The position numbers and the translations under genes are program-made. A DNA stretch of 64,000 bases, taken from the NCBI RefSeq assembly GCF_902859945.1, contig NZ_CADIKL010000027.1:40814-104813 (forward strand). Direction: 5' to 3'. Each line of letters opens with the position of its first letter. The stretch's first letter is position 1. This stretch comes from Paraburkholderia caffeinitolerans. GTDB lineage: Bacteria > Pseudomonadota > Gammaproteobacteria > Burkholderiales > Burkholderiaceae. Positions 53,981 through 64,000 of the stretch are shown here, piece by piece. The notes beneath the pieces were generated by a model. That model was given only the letters and a program-made list of their open reading frames with translations, was not told the DNA's origin and ran no database searches.

Positions 53981-54193
53981 ACCGGTATTTCCCGTTTTTT
54001 CCCGTTGATGGCGGACCGCATTGCACGATGCAATACGGCATTCGCCCAGATGAAACGATTATAGCGGTCGGGCGATTCCACGCTTTCGGCGCGCGCGCGT
54101 CATGCCACGCGGCGCAAGTTTCACGCGCTGGGACGCGCACTTTTGAGTGCGTTTAAGTTTGCCTTAATGTTGCCTCGCCATTATGAACAGGTC

Positions 54194-54270
54194 GGGTCGA
54201 TTCGATAGTCGATTCGCGGTTGTTCTTCACGTCCCCTGTTAACCGCCGTTGCCATACGGCGGTTTTTTTT
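54194..54270 (+). ncRNA. Candidate small RNA
   Basis: A TTTGCC (54158-54163), an 18-bp spacer and TATGAA (54182-54187) predict a start near 54194. A perfect 9-bp terminator stem (54241-54249 with 54256-54264) with loop TGCCAT and eight Ts ends at about 54270. The transcript would be about 77 nt. No plus-strand protein gene ends within 500 bp upstream. A short repeat GTCGATTCG precedes the terminator. The shape is that of an Hfq-type sRNA. Confidence 0.5.
54241..54270 (+). terminator. Orphan plus-strand terminator
   Basis: AACCGCCGT, loop TGCCAT, ACGGCGGTT, then T8. The T-run is on the plus strand only, so it is not primarily the terminator of the minus-strand gene at 54294. Confidence 0.9.
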
Positions 54271-54293
54271 GCCCATCGATGGACCGGGCAAGC

Positions 54294-54887
54294 TCACTCG
54301 TGTTCGGGAAATCCCGCGCGTCCTTGTGTCAGGTCGCGCAGCACTTCGCGCGCGGCATCGAGAGCGGTGGCCGGAAGCTGGATTGTGAGCCGCACGGTCA
54401 TCGTGTAGCGGCTGTCGGCGAGCGTGTGCTGCTCCTGCTCGATCCAGTGCCGCACGCGTGTTTCGTCGGCATAGCTCACCTCCACGATCAGGCGCGCCTG
54501 AGCGATGCGCTCCACGCGCTGCGCGTTCTGCAGCGCACTCGCGATGGCGTCGGTATAAGCGCGCACGAGCCCGCCCGCGCCGAGCTTCACGCCGCCGTAA
54601 TAACGCACCACCGCGGCGAGCACGCCGTCGAGGTCGTGATGGCGCAGCACTTCGAGAATGGGGCGGCCTGCGGTGCCCGAGGGCTCGCCGTCGTCGGACA
54701 TGCCGGACTGGCCGCCCGCGAGCAGCGCCCAGCAGACATGGGTGGCAGTGGGGTGTTCGTTGCGCAGGCGGCGCAGCTCGGCCATGGCCGCTTCGCGGCC
54801 GTCGACCGGAATCGCGAGGCCGATAAAGCGGCTCTTGCGGATCTCGAGCTCCGCGCTGACGGTTGAGGCAAGGGTATAAGTGGGCAA
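54294..54887 (-). CDS. yigZ: IMPACT/YigZ-family protein
   Basis: A 197-residue protein with the UPF0029 N-terminal domain (KSRFIGLAIPVDGREAAMAEL, THVCWALL, DDGEPSGTAGRPILEVL) and a C-terminal DUF1949 domain. YRYYGGVKLGAGGLVRAY-type motif (VVRYYGGVKLGAGGLVRAYTDA) is diagnostic. Related to yeast Yih1/IMPACT, which bind Gcn1. The bacterial role is unclear. The ATG at 54887 starts the domain. Confidence 0.9.
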   Translation of the reverse strand: MPTYTLASTVSAELEIRKSRFIGLAIPVDGREAAMAELRRLRNEHPTATHVCWALLAGGQSGMSDDGEPSGTAGRPILEVLRHHDLDGVLAAVVRYYGGVKLGAGGLVRAYTDAIASALQNAQRVERIAQARLIVEVSYADETRVRHWIEQEQHTLADSRYTMTVRLTIQLPATALDAAREVLRDLTQGRAGFPEHE

Positions 54888-55059
54888 AGCGGGCAGTGCG
54901 GCGTGAGCAAAAGCGTGATGTTAGCGGATGCGGGCAGCAATGCGGTTGCTTGGGCCGCGAGCCTTTGCGCGGGTTCGCGCTGCCCAGGACACGCTGAACA
55001 CGATGCGTCCCGCAATCTCTCAGATTACGTAATGGTTTCTTGCGTTTGCGCTAATGACG

Positions 55060-55147
55060 TATCGGCCACCAAGGCCGATAATACGCTGCATGACGGATCT
55101 AGCTCTGGCTGGAGCGACGCCGAACTCCTCATTCGGTGATCCGTCAT
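55060..55147. other. Candidate structured RNA or cruciform element
   Basis: An 8-bp hairpin (55060-55067 with 55073-55080) stands beside a possible three-way junction. The junction has an outer 10-bp perfect stem (55090-55099 with 55138-55147) enclosing two small hairpins (55102-55115 and 55120-55136). The fold works on either strand. Confidence 0.45.
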
Positions 55148-55230
55148 ATTTCGAATTCGTCGCGGCGCTGCAGGTCTTGCGCCGCGCTTCTCCTGAAGCT
55201 CCCCCCAAGCTCATTTCCCAGGTTACGCGC

Positions 55231-55270
55231 AGAAAAAACCCCGGTCGGGACGTTGTCCATCGGCCGGGGT
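55231..55270 (-). terminator. Second minus-strand terminator
   Basis: ACCCCGG (55238-55244) pairs with CCGGGGT (55264-55270) around an inner GGAC/GTCC stem. On the minus strand it ends in TTTTTT. It lies 60 bp beyond the first acnA terminator. Confidence 0.75.
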
Positions 55271-55329
55271 CATAAAGCTCGCCTGTTCTCAAGAGGCGAC
55301 GCCACATTACGCCTGTCAAAATTCCACGG

Positions 55330-55360
55330 CAATAAAAAAAGCCCGGCTTGCACCGGGCTT
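55330..55360 (-). terminator. Intrinsic terminator of acnA
   Basis: An 8-bp stem (55339-55346 with 55353-55360), loop CTTGCA, followed on the minus strand by TTTTTTTATT. It is 63 bp past the acnA stop. Confidence 0.87.
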
Positions 55361-55422
55361 CCAAGTGTGACCGCATCCGTTGCCGGATGCGGCACCTGCA
55401 AAACTTCCTGCGCTGTTGACGC

Positions 55423-58140
<2,718 letters not shown>

Positions 58141-58210
58141 GGTGTTTTCCTTCGTTTAATCGCGGAAATAACGCTTTGCTACACAGTTTGCTGCCAGTTT
58201 GCCTGCTTGC

Positions 58211-59662
58211 TCAGATTACGTACAAGTCGACGTACTCGTTCACCGGCATGGCTTCGAGCCGCGCCGCATCGAGCGAAACGTCGAGGATCGCCTGCTGCTG
58301 CTTCGCGGGGAAGCGGCGCGCGAGGTTGGTCCTGAACTTCTCGATCAGGAGCGGCGTGCCTTCGTTGCGGCGCCGCTTGTGACCGATGGGGTATTCCACC
58401 ACGACTTCGTCGAGCGTTGTACCGTTGTTGAGTTCGACGGTGAGCGCATTCGCGATCGAGCGCTTGAGCGGGTCGTGATAATCCTTCGTGAACTGGGGAT
58501 CTTCTACGCAAACCGTCTTCGCGCGCAAGGCGTCGATGCGCGGGTCCTGCGCAACGACGTCTTCGTAATCGGCGGCGGTGAGACGCCCGAAAATGAGCGG
58601 CACGGCCACCATGTACTGGATGCAGTGGTCGCGGTCGGCCGGGTTCGCGAGCGGGCCGCTCTTGTCGATGATGCGGATCGCTGCTTCATGCGTGCGAATG
58701 GTGATCCGCTGGATGTCCTGGGCGCTCTTGCCTTGTTGCGCGAGCACGGCGTGCAGCGTCATCGCGGCTTCGGCGGCGGTCTGCGCGTGGAATTCGGCGG
58801 GGAACGCAATCTTGAACAGCACGTTCTCCATCACGTACGAGCCGTACGGGCGCTGGAACTGGAACGGCTGGCCCTTGAACGAGACGTCGTAAAAGCCCCA
58901 GGTCTTCGCGGTGAGCGCGGACGGGTAGCCCATCTCGCCCGTCTTCGCGATCAGCGCGAGGCGCACCGCGCGCGAGGTGGCGTCGCCGGCGGCCCATGAC
59001 TTGCGCGAGCCGGTATTGGGCGCGTGGCGGTAGGTGCGCAGTGCCTGGCCGTCGACCATCGCGAGCGAAACGGCGTTGATCAGTTCGTCGCGCGTGAGCC
59101 CGAGCATCAGCCCGACCACCGCGGTCGAGGCGAGCTTCACGAGCAGCACGTGGTCGAGACCGACCTTGTTGAACGAGTTCTCCAGCGCCATGCAGCCTTG
59201 GATCTCGTGCGCCTTCACCATGGCTTCGAGCACGTGCTTCATGGTGAGCGGCGGTTTGCCCTGAGCGACGGCCGTGCGCGAGAGCCAGTCGGCGGTCGCG
59301 AGTATGCCGCCCAGGTTGTCCGACGGATGGCCCCATTCGGCGGCCAGCCAGGTGTCGTTGAAGTCGAGCCAGCGGATCATCGCGCCGATGTTGAACGCGG
59401 CCTGAACCGGATCGAGCTGGAATGAGGTGCCCGGCACCTTCGCGCCGTGCGGGACGATCGTGCCCGGCACGAGCGGTCCCAGCAGCTTGGTGCAGGCGGG
59501 GTAGGAGAGCGCCTCGAGTCCGCAGCCGAGCGTGTCCAGCAGGCAGTAGCGTGCGGTCGACAGGGCGAGTGCGCTGTCGACCTCGAAATCGAGCACGTAG
59601 TCGACGATGTCGACCAGTACCCGATCCGGCTGCGGCCTGACGTTGGCGACGGGTGCGGACAT
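58211..59662 (-). CDS. prpD: 2-methylcitrate dehydratase PrpD
   Basis: A 483-residue MmgE/PrpD protein, the same length as E. coli PrpD. Marks include RWLDFNDTWLAAEWGHPSDNLGGILA, LRTYRHAPNTGSRKSWAAGDATSRAV and GHKRRRNEGTPLL. It dehydrates 2-methylcitrate in propionate breakdown, and also citrate weakly. No prpB/prpC lie beside it; instead it is embedded among TCA genes. Confidence 0.92.
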   Translation of the reverse strand: MSAPVANVRPQPDRVLVDIVDYVLDFEVDSALALSTARYCLLDTLGCGLEALSYPACTKLLGPLVPGTIVPHGAKVPGTSFQLDPVQAAFNIGAMIRWLDFNDTWLAAEWGHPSDNLGGILATADWLSRTAVAQGKPPLTMKHVLEAMVKAHEIQGCMALENSFNKVGLDHVLLVKLASTAVVGLMLGLTRDELINAVSLAMVDGQALRTYRHAPNTGSRKSWAAGDATSRAVRLALIAKTGEMGYPSALTAKTWGFYDVSFKGQPFQFQRPYGSYVMENVLFKIAFPAEFHAQTAAEAAMTLHAVLAQQGKSAQDIQRITIRTHEAAIRIIDKSGPLANPADRDHCIQYMVAVPLIFGRLTAADYEDVVAQDPRIDALRAKTVCVEDPQFTKDYHDPLKRSIANALTVELNNGTTLDEVVVEYPIGHKRRRNEGTPLLIEKFRTNLARRFPAKQQQAILDVSLDAARLEAMPVNEYVDLYVI

Positions 59663-59686
59663 CGAGGCGTTCCCGATGCGGCGCGC

Positions 59687-60199
59687 TTACTGGCTGGCGC
59701 CCGCTGCCGGTGCCGCTGCCGGTGCGCGCAGCGCGTTGGCTTGGGTCGGCGCCATTGCGCCTTGCTGCATCGCAACGGTCTTGCACTCGTCGGCCAGGCG
59801 CGAGCTGTCCTTGTCCGAGAACAGCATCGCCTTGGTCGGGATCACGACCAGGTCGAGGCCGGTTGCGGCGTCGTGGAAGCGGTCAGCGCCCGTCGTCGTG
59901 GTCTGGCGCGGCAGGTTGTAGTTCTTGTTCGCCCAGTGAACGGTGACGATCTGGTCACGCGCCATGTCGCCCTTAAGGTCGAAGGCCAGGCCTTCGTTGC
60001 ACGACCAGTGTTCCGAGCCCGCCGGGACCGGATCGACCTTCGCTTCCTTGGCCGGGTTGGCCTTGCGCTTGATGATCTTGTGCTTCGGTGCCGGCTTCTT
60101 GGCGGTGGCCGTCGTGGTTTGCGCGGCGGCCTCAGTGGCCGCCAGCATCATCGTGGTGGACAGCGCGCCGATAACGGTGGCGATCAGCAGTTTTTTCAT
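59687..60199 (-). CDS. Exported MliC-like protein
   Basis: A 170-residue exported protein (signal peptide ending ATEAAAQ, then a Lys/Pro-rich linker). The core SEHWSCNEGLAFDLKGDMARDQIVTVHWANKNYNLPRQ...GADRFHDAATGLDLVVIPTKAMLF...LADECKTV has the two cysteines and beta pattern of MliC/YdhA-type c-type lysozyme inhibitors, but I am only moderately sure. The tail is Ala/Pro-rich. It lies 24 bp before prpD and may share its transcript. Confidence 0.6.
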   Translation of the reverse strand: MKKLLIATVIGALSTTMMLAATEAAAQTTTATAKKPAPKHKIIKRKANPAKEAKVDPVPAGSEHWSCNEGLAFDLKGDMARDQIVTVHWANKNYNLPRQTTTTGADRFHDAATGLDLVVIPTKAMLFSDKDSSRLADECKTVAMQQGAMAPTQANALRAPAAAPAAGASQ

Positions 60200-60391
60200 G
60201 GAGTCGGACCTATATCTCTTTTGAATCGGTTGATCAGGCGGGGCTGCGAGGGCGCAGTCGCCGGGTGCATTGCGCGCGCGCCGAAAGCGCGCAGCGGACG
60301 CTATTTTCACCTATTTGCCGATACGAGCCAGGATTTTTGCGATTTGAAAAAATTTAGCTTGTCACTCAGGAATTTACTTGCGGTATAGGGA

Positions 60392-60419
60392 CGCCCGGTT
60401 AGGGGCGCCCGGCTAGGGG
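60392..60419. repeat. 14-bp direct repeat pair
   Basis: CGCCCGGTTAGGGG and CGCCCGGCTAGGGG in tandem (one mismatch), followed by CGCCCTA at the citE-like stop codon. Confidence 0.8.
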
Positions 60420-60423
60420 CGCC

Positions 60424-61410
60424 CTAATCGAACAGCGGCGCGGCTTCGTCGGGCACGGCGCGCCCCGTCGCGCGGGCGCGGCGCAGCACGGACCAGTAGT
60501 AACGGTAGCTCGCGCGGTCGTGCAGCGTGTCGCCATGGCGGATCGGACCCCATTTATCGGCTTGCGCGGCCAGCAGGATCTCGGCGGCGGTGGCGATTTC
60601 CTCGTCGCGGGGCGCAAAGGCGGCAACGATGGCCGGAATCTGCGCGGGATGGATGCTCCACATGCGCGTGTAGCCGAATTCATTGCGCGCGCGGAGCGCG
60701 TCGTTCGCAACGACATCCATGTCGCGCACTTCGGTGCTGACATTGTGTGACGGAACCTTGCCGAATGCATGGCAGGCCGCGGCGATTTCCAGCTTCGCGC
60801 GGCGCACGAGCGGGTGGTCGAACTGGCCTGGCGAGCGCATGGCGGTGTCGGGAATTGCGCCGTCGTGCGCGGAGACGAAGTCCATCAGGCCGAAACTGAG
60901 CGCTTGCACGCCGCGCAGCGCGGCGAGGTCGAACACGCGCGCGAGCGCGCCGTGGGTTTCGACGAGCAGTTGCACGGGAATCGGCTGTGCGATGCCCATC
61001 TCGGTGCGGGTGGCCTCGACGAACGCCGTCATTTCGGCGGCATCGGCCACGGTGCGGATCTTCGGCAGCGTGATGAAGGCGGGTGCGCGCTTCGCGGAGC
61101 GCAGGATCAGGCGCACGTCGTCGCGCCAGTGCGGATGATGGAAGTCGTGAATGCGCACACCCACGCGCCCGAAGCGGTCGTGCTCGCCGCCGATTAGCGA
61201 CGCGACGAGCTCCGCGTGCTCGGCTTCGCGGCCGACCTGGGCGCCGTCTTCACAATCGAGCGTGATGTCGAATACCGGGCCAAGCTCTTGCTGCAGCGCG
61301 AGCGATTTCAGCATCAGCTTCTCGCTGCCGGCGTAGTGGTCGCACACGGGCAGGAGGACGGGCGGCGCTTCGCCGTCAAACAGCACTTCGGCGGGGGAGA
61401 GTGCGCGCAT
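60424..61410 (-). CDS. HpcH/HpaI (CitE-like) CoA ester lyase
   Basis: A 328-residue TIM-barrel lyase. LPVCDHYAGSEKLMLKSLALQ, FDITLDCEDGAQVG (acidic metal ligands), LLVETHGALARVFDLAAL and MWSIHPAQIPAIVAAF are CitE/Mcl-type motifs. It probably cleaves or makes malyl- or citramalyl-type CoA esters, with Mg2+. CitD and CitF are absent, so it is not part of a citrate lyase complex. It sits between mdh and prpD. The ATG at 61410 begins the conserved part. Confidence 0.83.
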   Translation of the reverse strand: MRALSPAEVLFDGEAPPVLLPVCDHYAGSEKLMLKSLALQQELGPVFDITLDCEDGAQVGREAEHAELVASLIGGEHDRFGRVGVRIHDFHHPHWRDDVRLILRSAKRAPAFITLPKIRTVADAAEMTAFVEATRTEMGIAQPIPVQLLVETHGALARVFDLAALRGVQALSFGLMDFVSAHDGAIPDTAMRSPGQFDHPLVRRAKLEIAAACHAFGKVPSHNVSTEVRDMDVVANDALRARNEFGYTRMWSIHPAQIPAIVAAFAPRDEEIATAAEILLAAQADKWGPIRHGDTLHDRASYRYYWSVLRRARATGRAVPDEAAPLFD

Positions 61411-61443
61411 CTTCGGCGTCAGGGGACGAGTGTTGGGGTAGGA

Positions 61444-61487
61444 GCCAGATCGCAGGCCGCCTGGGGACAAGCGGCCTGCGATCTGGC
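61444..61487. other. Perfect 17-bp inverted repeat
   Basis: Arms at 61444-61460 and 61471-61487 with a 10-nt loop, 34 bp upstream of the CitE-like start and 35 bp past the mdh terminator. No T-tract follows on the minus strand, so it is a leader hairpin or operator more than a terminator. Confidence 0.75.
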
Positions 61488-61521
61488 GCGAGACGCGGGG
61501 CGTTGGCTGCGGCGCTCGCGC

Positions 61522-61561
61522 AAAAAACCGGAACCCGCTGTGCCGCCGCGGATTCCGGTTT
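61522..61561 (-). terminator. Intrinsic terminator of mdh
   Basis: AAACCGGAA (61525-61533) pairs with TTCCGGTTT (61553-61561), with an inner GC hairpin. On the minus strand it ends in TTTTTTG. It is 13 bp past the mdh stop. Confidence 0.82.
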
Positions 61562-61573
61562 GCCTGCGCCGGC

Positions 61574-62560
61574 TTACTTGCCGAGCAGGTGAGCGACGCC
61601 GTCGCGCTCTTCGAGCAGCTCGTTGAGCGTGCCGTCCATCTTCTCGCGCGAGAACGCGTCGATTTCGAGGCCTTCGACGCGCTTGTACTCGCCGTTTTCG
61701 CAGGTCACCGGCACGCCGTAGACGATGTCTTCGGGGATGCCGTACGAGCCGTCCGACGGGATGCCCATCGTGACCCACTTGCCGTTCGTGCCGAGGACCC
61801 AGTCACGCACGTGGTCGATTGCTGCGTTGGCGGCCGAGGCTGCCGACGAGAGGCCGCGCGCTTCGATGATCGCCGCGCCGCGCTTGCCGACCGTCGGGAT
61901 GAAGGTGTTGCGGTTCCATTCGTCGTCGTTGATCAGCTTGGTCAGCGACTGGCCGTCCACCGTGGCGACACGGAAGTCGGGGTACATCGTGGGCGAGTGG
62001 TTGCCCCACACGGCGAGCTTCTCGATCGAAGCGACCGGTTTGCCCGACTTGGCGGCCAGTTGCGAGAGCGCGCGGTTGTGGTCCAGACGCAGCATGGCGG
62101 TGAAGTTCTTCTTCGGCAGATCCGGAGCCGACTTCATGGCGATGTAGGCGTTCGTGTTGGCCGGGTTGCCGACGACCAGCACCTTCACGTCGCGGCTGGC
62201 GACGTCGTTGAGGGCCTTGCCCTGAACCGTGAAGATTTCGGCGTTGGCCGAGAGCAGGTCCTTACGCTCCATGCCCTTCGAACGGGGGCGTGCGCCGACC
62301 AGCAGGGCGACGTCGGCGTCCTTGAACGCGACCTTGGGGTCGTCGGTAATGACCACGCCTTGGAGCAGCGGGAATGCGCAGTCGTCCAGTTCCATCACGA
62401 CGCCCTTGACGGCAGCTTGCGCCTGCGGCAGGTCGAGCAGTTGCAGGATGACGGGCTGATCCTTGCCGAGCAGGTCGCCGTTCGCAATGCGGAACAGCAG
62501 GGAGTAAGCGATCTGACCTGCGGCGCCGGTGACGGCAACGCGCTTTGCGGACTTAGCCAT
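61574..62560 (-). CDS. mdh: Malate dehydrogenase
   Basis: A 328-residue NAD-dependent malate dehydrogenase of the cytosolic/Thermus type. NAD loop VTGAAGQIAYSLLFRIANG, substrate arginines in GARPRSKGMERKDLL, catalytic His in WGNHSPTMYPDF. It oxidises malate to oxaloacetate in the TCA cycle. It diverges from the GntR regulator that precedes sdhC. Confidence 0.95.
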   Translation of the reverse strand: MAKSAKRVAVTGAAGQIAYSLLFRIANGDLLGKDQPVILQLLDLPQAQAAVKGVVMELDDCAFPLLQGVVITDDPKVAFKDADVALLVGARPRSKGMERKDLLSANAEIFTVQGKALNDVASRDVKVLVVGNPANTNAYIAMKSAPDLPKKNFTAMLRLDHNRALSQLAAKSGKPVASIEKLAVWGNHSPTMYPDFRVATVDGQSLTKLINDDEWNRNTFIPTVGKRGAAIIEARGLSSAASAANAAIDHVRDWVLGTNGKWVTMGIPSDGSYGIPEDIVYGVPVTCENGEYKRVEGLEIDAFSREKMDGTLNELLEERDGVAHLLGK

Positions 62561-62941
62561 TGAAAATCTCCAGGAAGATGCGTTAGACGCCAGGGTAAAA
62601 CGCCATTCTATATGCGCGCTACACCAGACGTTCATGAATCCGGCGAACCCGCTTCCGGGCGGCGTGCGAGGCCATCGAGCATCGCGCCGCGCGCCCGGAG
62701 GCGGGCCGCCATATAACCCGTGAGCACGGTGGAACAGCGTGTGCGGGGCGCTCCTGCGACGCATTTCGCCACGAGGTGTATGCTGCTTGCCAACCCTCGG
62801 AGTCGCCCGCAAACCCTTGCTCGACCGGCAGTTTAGGAGCCGGGAGAGGCAAAGTCAACAGTATCTTATGTCTTATATAAGACATATCTATTGCGTCCAA
62901 AAGGGTAGATTTCCGGGGGGCTTTATGTTGAAATGCGCGCC
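62561..62941. other. Divergent promoter region mdh/gntR
   Basis: 381 bp with the mdh promoter on the left and the regulator's promoter on the right. The right end (62855-62900) is AT-rich and contains the 18-bp palindrome. No coding sequence is evident. Confidence 0.6.
62868..62885. promoter_or_regulatory. Perfect 18-bp palindrome, GntR operator candidate
   Basis: ATGTCTTATATAAGACAT, perfectly symmetrical, with an overlapping repeat of the left arm (TATCTTATGTCTT). It lies 57 bp before the GntR start. HutC-type GntR proteins bind GT-N-TA-N-AC-like palindromes, so autoregulation and control of mdh or sdh are likely. Confidence 0.75.
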
Positions 62942-63745
62942 ATGAGTGCGAACCCGGTCAGCAACGCGAATTCATCCGCTCCCGAGAGCGGCGCCAACGC
63001 GTCTGCGTCCGCAACGGCTGCGGCCACGTCTCCTACTTTCAGCCCGCTCTATCAGCAGATCAAGGGGCTCATTACGCAGAGCCTCGTGTCCGGCGAATGG
63101 AAGCCCGGCGAAATCATCCCCAGCGAAGTCGAACTGGCCGCCCGCTACAAGGTGAGCCAGGGGACCGTGCGCAAGGCGATCGATGAACTCGCGGCCGACA
63201 ATCTGTTGGTGCGTCGTCAGGGCAAGGGCACTTTTGTTGCAACGCACAATGAAGAGCGCGCCCAGTTCCGCTTTCTGAGATTGCTGGCCGACGATGGCGC
63301 CGAGCACCCGCACGTGAGCAAGCTGCTCGAGTGCCGGCGCATGCGCGCGTCCGCCGACATCGCGCGCCAACTCGAGCTCAAGCCCGCCGACCCGGTCGTG
63401 CTGATCCGGCGCCTGCTGGAGTTCGACAGCGAAAGCACCGTGCTCGATGAAATCTGGTTGCCCGGCGGCGTGTTCCGCGGCCTGACGGCTGAGCGCCTCG
63501 CCGAGTACAAAGGACCGCTCTACGCCATGTTCGAAGCGGATTTCGGCACGCGCATGATTCGCGCGACCGAGAAGATTCGCGCCGTGGCCGCCGAGCCCAT
63601 GGTTGCCGACCTGCTTAATATTCCGGCCGGTTTTCCTTTGCTATCTGTCGAGCGAGTGTCCTATACCTATGGAGATCGCCCGGTCGAGGTCCGCCGCGGT
63701 TGGTATGTCACAACTGGGTACTACTATCAGAATGACTTGAGTTGA
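62942..63745 (+). CDS. GntR-family regulator, HutC/UTRA type
   Basis: A 267-residue regulator with a disordered Ala/Ser-rich N-terminus, a winged HTH (IIPSEVELAARYKVSQGTVRKAIDELAADNLLVRRQGKGTFV) and a UTRA effector domain (HVSKLLECRRMRASADIARQL ... RVSYTYGDRPVEVRRGWYVTTGYYY). It is placed between mdh and sdhC, and should sense a central metabolite and control the TCA cluster. Start could also be ATG 62933, three codons earlier. Confidence 0.87.
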   Translation: MSANPVSNANSSAPESGANASASATAAATSPTFSPLYQQIKGLITQSLVSGEWKPGEIIPSEVELAARYKVSQGTVRKAIDELAADNLLVRRQGKGTFVATHNEERAQFRFLRLLADDGAEHPHVSKLLECRRMRASADIARQLELKPADPVVLIRRLLEFDSESTVLDEIWLPGGVFRGLTAERLAEYKGPLYAMFEADFGTRMIRATEKIRAVAAEPMVADLLNIPAGFPLLSVERVSYTYGDRPVEVRRGWYVTTGYYYQNDLS

Positions 63746-63898
63746 TGAGGTGAGCGCCCGCGCAAGCAGGAGCGCACGCACCTTGTGCGCTGACTTTTCG
63801 CACGCGCATCCCCGGCTCCAGAGTGGGATTTCGCTGCAGCGCGATATGAAAAGGCGCTAAAATTGCGTATTAGTGTTAACACATAGTAGGGGTCTAGC

Positions 63899-64000
63899 AT
63901 GGCTGAAGCCACAAAAAAACCGAGGCCGGAATTCCGGAACATCGGGCTTGGGCAGATATTGTTCGCATACCGTCTGCCACTCGCGGGGCGCGTGTCGATC
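63899..64000 (+). CDS. sdhC: Succinate dehydrogenase cytochrome b556 subunit (3' truncated)
   Basis: The first 34 codons of a gene cut by the window edge: MAEATKKPRPEFRNIGLGQI then LFAYRLPLAGRVSI. RPxFxNIxxxQIxxYRLPLAGxVSI is the N-terminus of betaproteobacterial SdhC, the haem-binding membrane anchor of complex II. It is 153 bp downstream of the GntR gene. A GTGTTAACAC palindrome (63873-63882) lies just before it. Confidence 0.88.
   Translation, partial: MAEATKKPRPEFRNIGLGQILFAYRLPLAGRVSI

Larger units (their letters stand above)
53981..54293. other. Non-coding region with candidate sRNA
   Basis: 313 bp between two minus-strand genes. The left part holds the promoter of the small membrane protein gene. 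The right part carries a plus-strand promoter-like pair and a strong plus-strand terminator that no protein gene uses (see 54194-54270). Confidence 0.6.
54888..55422. other. Structured non-coding region
   Basis: 535 bp between yigZ and the acnA 3' end. It contains several hairpins (55060-55080, 55090-55147, 55162-55185) and two minus-strand terminators. Only short, unconvincing ORFs occur. Confidence 0.6.

Noticed and set aside
54903..55139. 78-codon plus-strand ORF in the acnA/yigZ spacer
   Set aside because: No ribosome site, no homology pattern, and it runs through the hairpins; codon bias is not host-like.
60424..61410. Citrate lyase beta subunit CitE proper
   Set aside because: citC, citD and citF are absent; lone CitE-like proteins are usually malyl/citramalyl-CoA-type lyases.

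Overview
This window is a stretch of GC-rich chromosome (mid-60s percent G+C by eye, strong G/C third-position bias) from a betaproteobacterium. Gene content and protein style point to Burkholderia sensu lato, most likely Paraburkholderia: DUF4148 proteins, the mdh/GntR/sdh TCA cluster, lldR-lutACB-lldP, and an mrpAB-C-D-E-F-G antiporter operon. That assignment is an inference from gene families and was not tested by a search. I see no rRNA, tRNA, CRISPR array, prophage or complete insertion sequence.

Layout. 1-13 kb is mixed housekeeping and accessory: a truncated GntR regulator; a GST/TetR divergent pair; small DUF1653, YqaE-like, glycine-rich lipoprotein and DUF4148 genes; a ferredoxin translationally coupled to an MbfA-type iron exporter; a sigma-54 activator; cytochrome b561; and a purine permease. 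12-17.5 kb has an AraC regulator divergent from a three-gene acyl-CoA operon (dehydrogenase, acyl-CoA synthetase, 3-hydroxyisobutyryl-CoA hydrolase) that looks like branched-chain (valine) catabolism. 17.6-23 kb holds ppnP, a Fur-box-preceded TonB siderophore receptor, and an encapsulin nanocompartment with its DyP peroxidase cargo. 23-27.4 kb has a DedA-PAP2-LssY fusion whose PAP2 catalytic residues look lost, and yjcH-actP acetate uptake.

27.4-34.4 kb is a LysR-controlled beta-oxidation operon (FadJ/PimF-like, PimC-like, PimD-like, CoA-transferase). 34.4-40.5 kb is the Mrp multisubunit cation/proton antiporter. 41.3-47.2 kb is L-lactate use: lutA-lutC-lutB-lldP diverging from lldR, with a perfect LldR-type operator between them. 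47.3-52.3 kb has a VOC protein, ppk2 convergent with a Pit phosphate transporter, and a membrane diguanylate cyclase. 52.3-55.4 kb is the least ordinary part: a stand-alone IS630-type DNA-binding domain, an AT-rich 586-bp spacer, an unknown protein, a promoter-plus-terminator unit that looks like a small RNA, and a structured intergenic region. 55.4-64 kb is a TCA/methylcitrate block: acnA, prpD, an MliC-like protein, a CitE-like lyase and mdh on the minus strand, diverging from a HutC-type GntR regulator with a perfect 18-bp palindrome upstream, then the start of sdhC.

No wholly new multi-gene system is evident. The best leads are the candidate sRNA at 54.2 kb, the inactive PAP2 fusion, the ferredoxin-MbfA coupling, the domesticated transposase DNA-binding domain, and several unexplained palindromes and hairpins.
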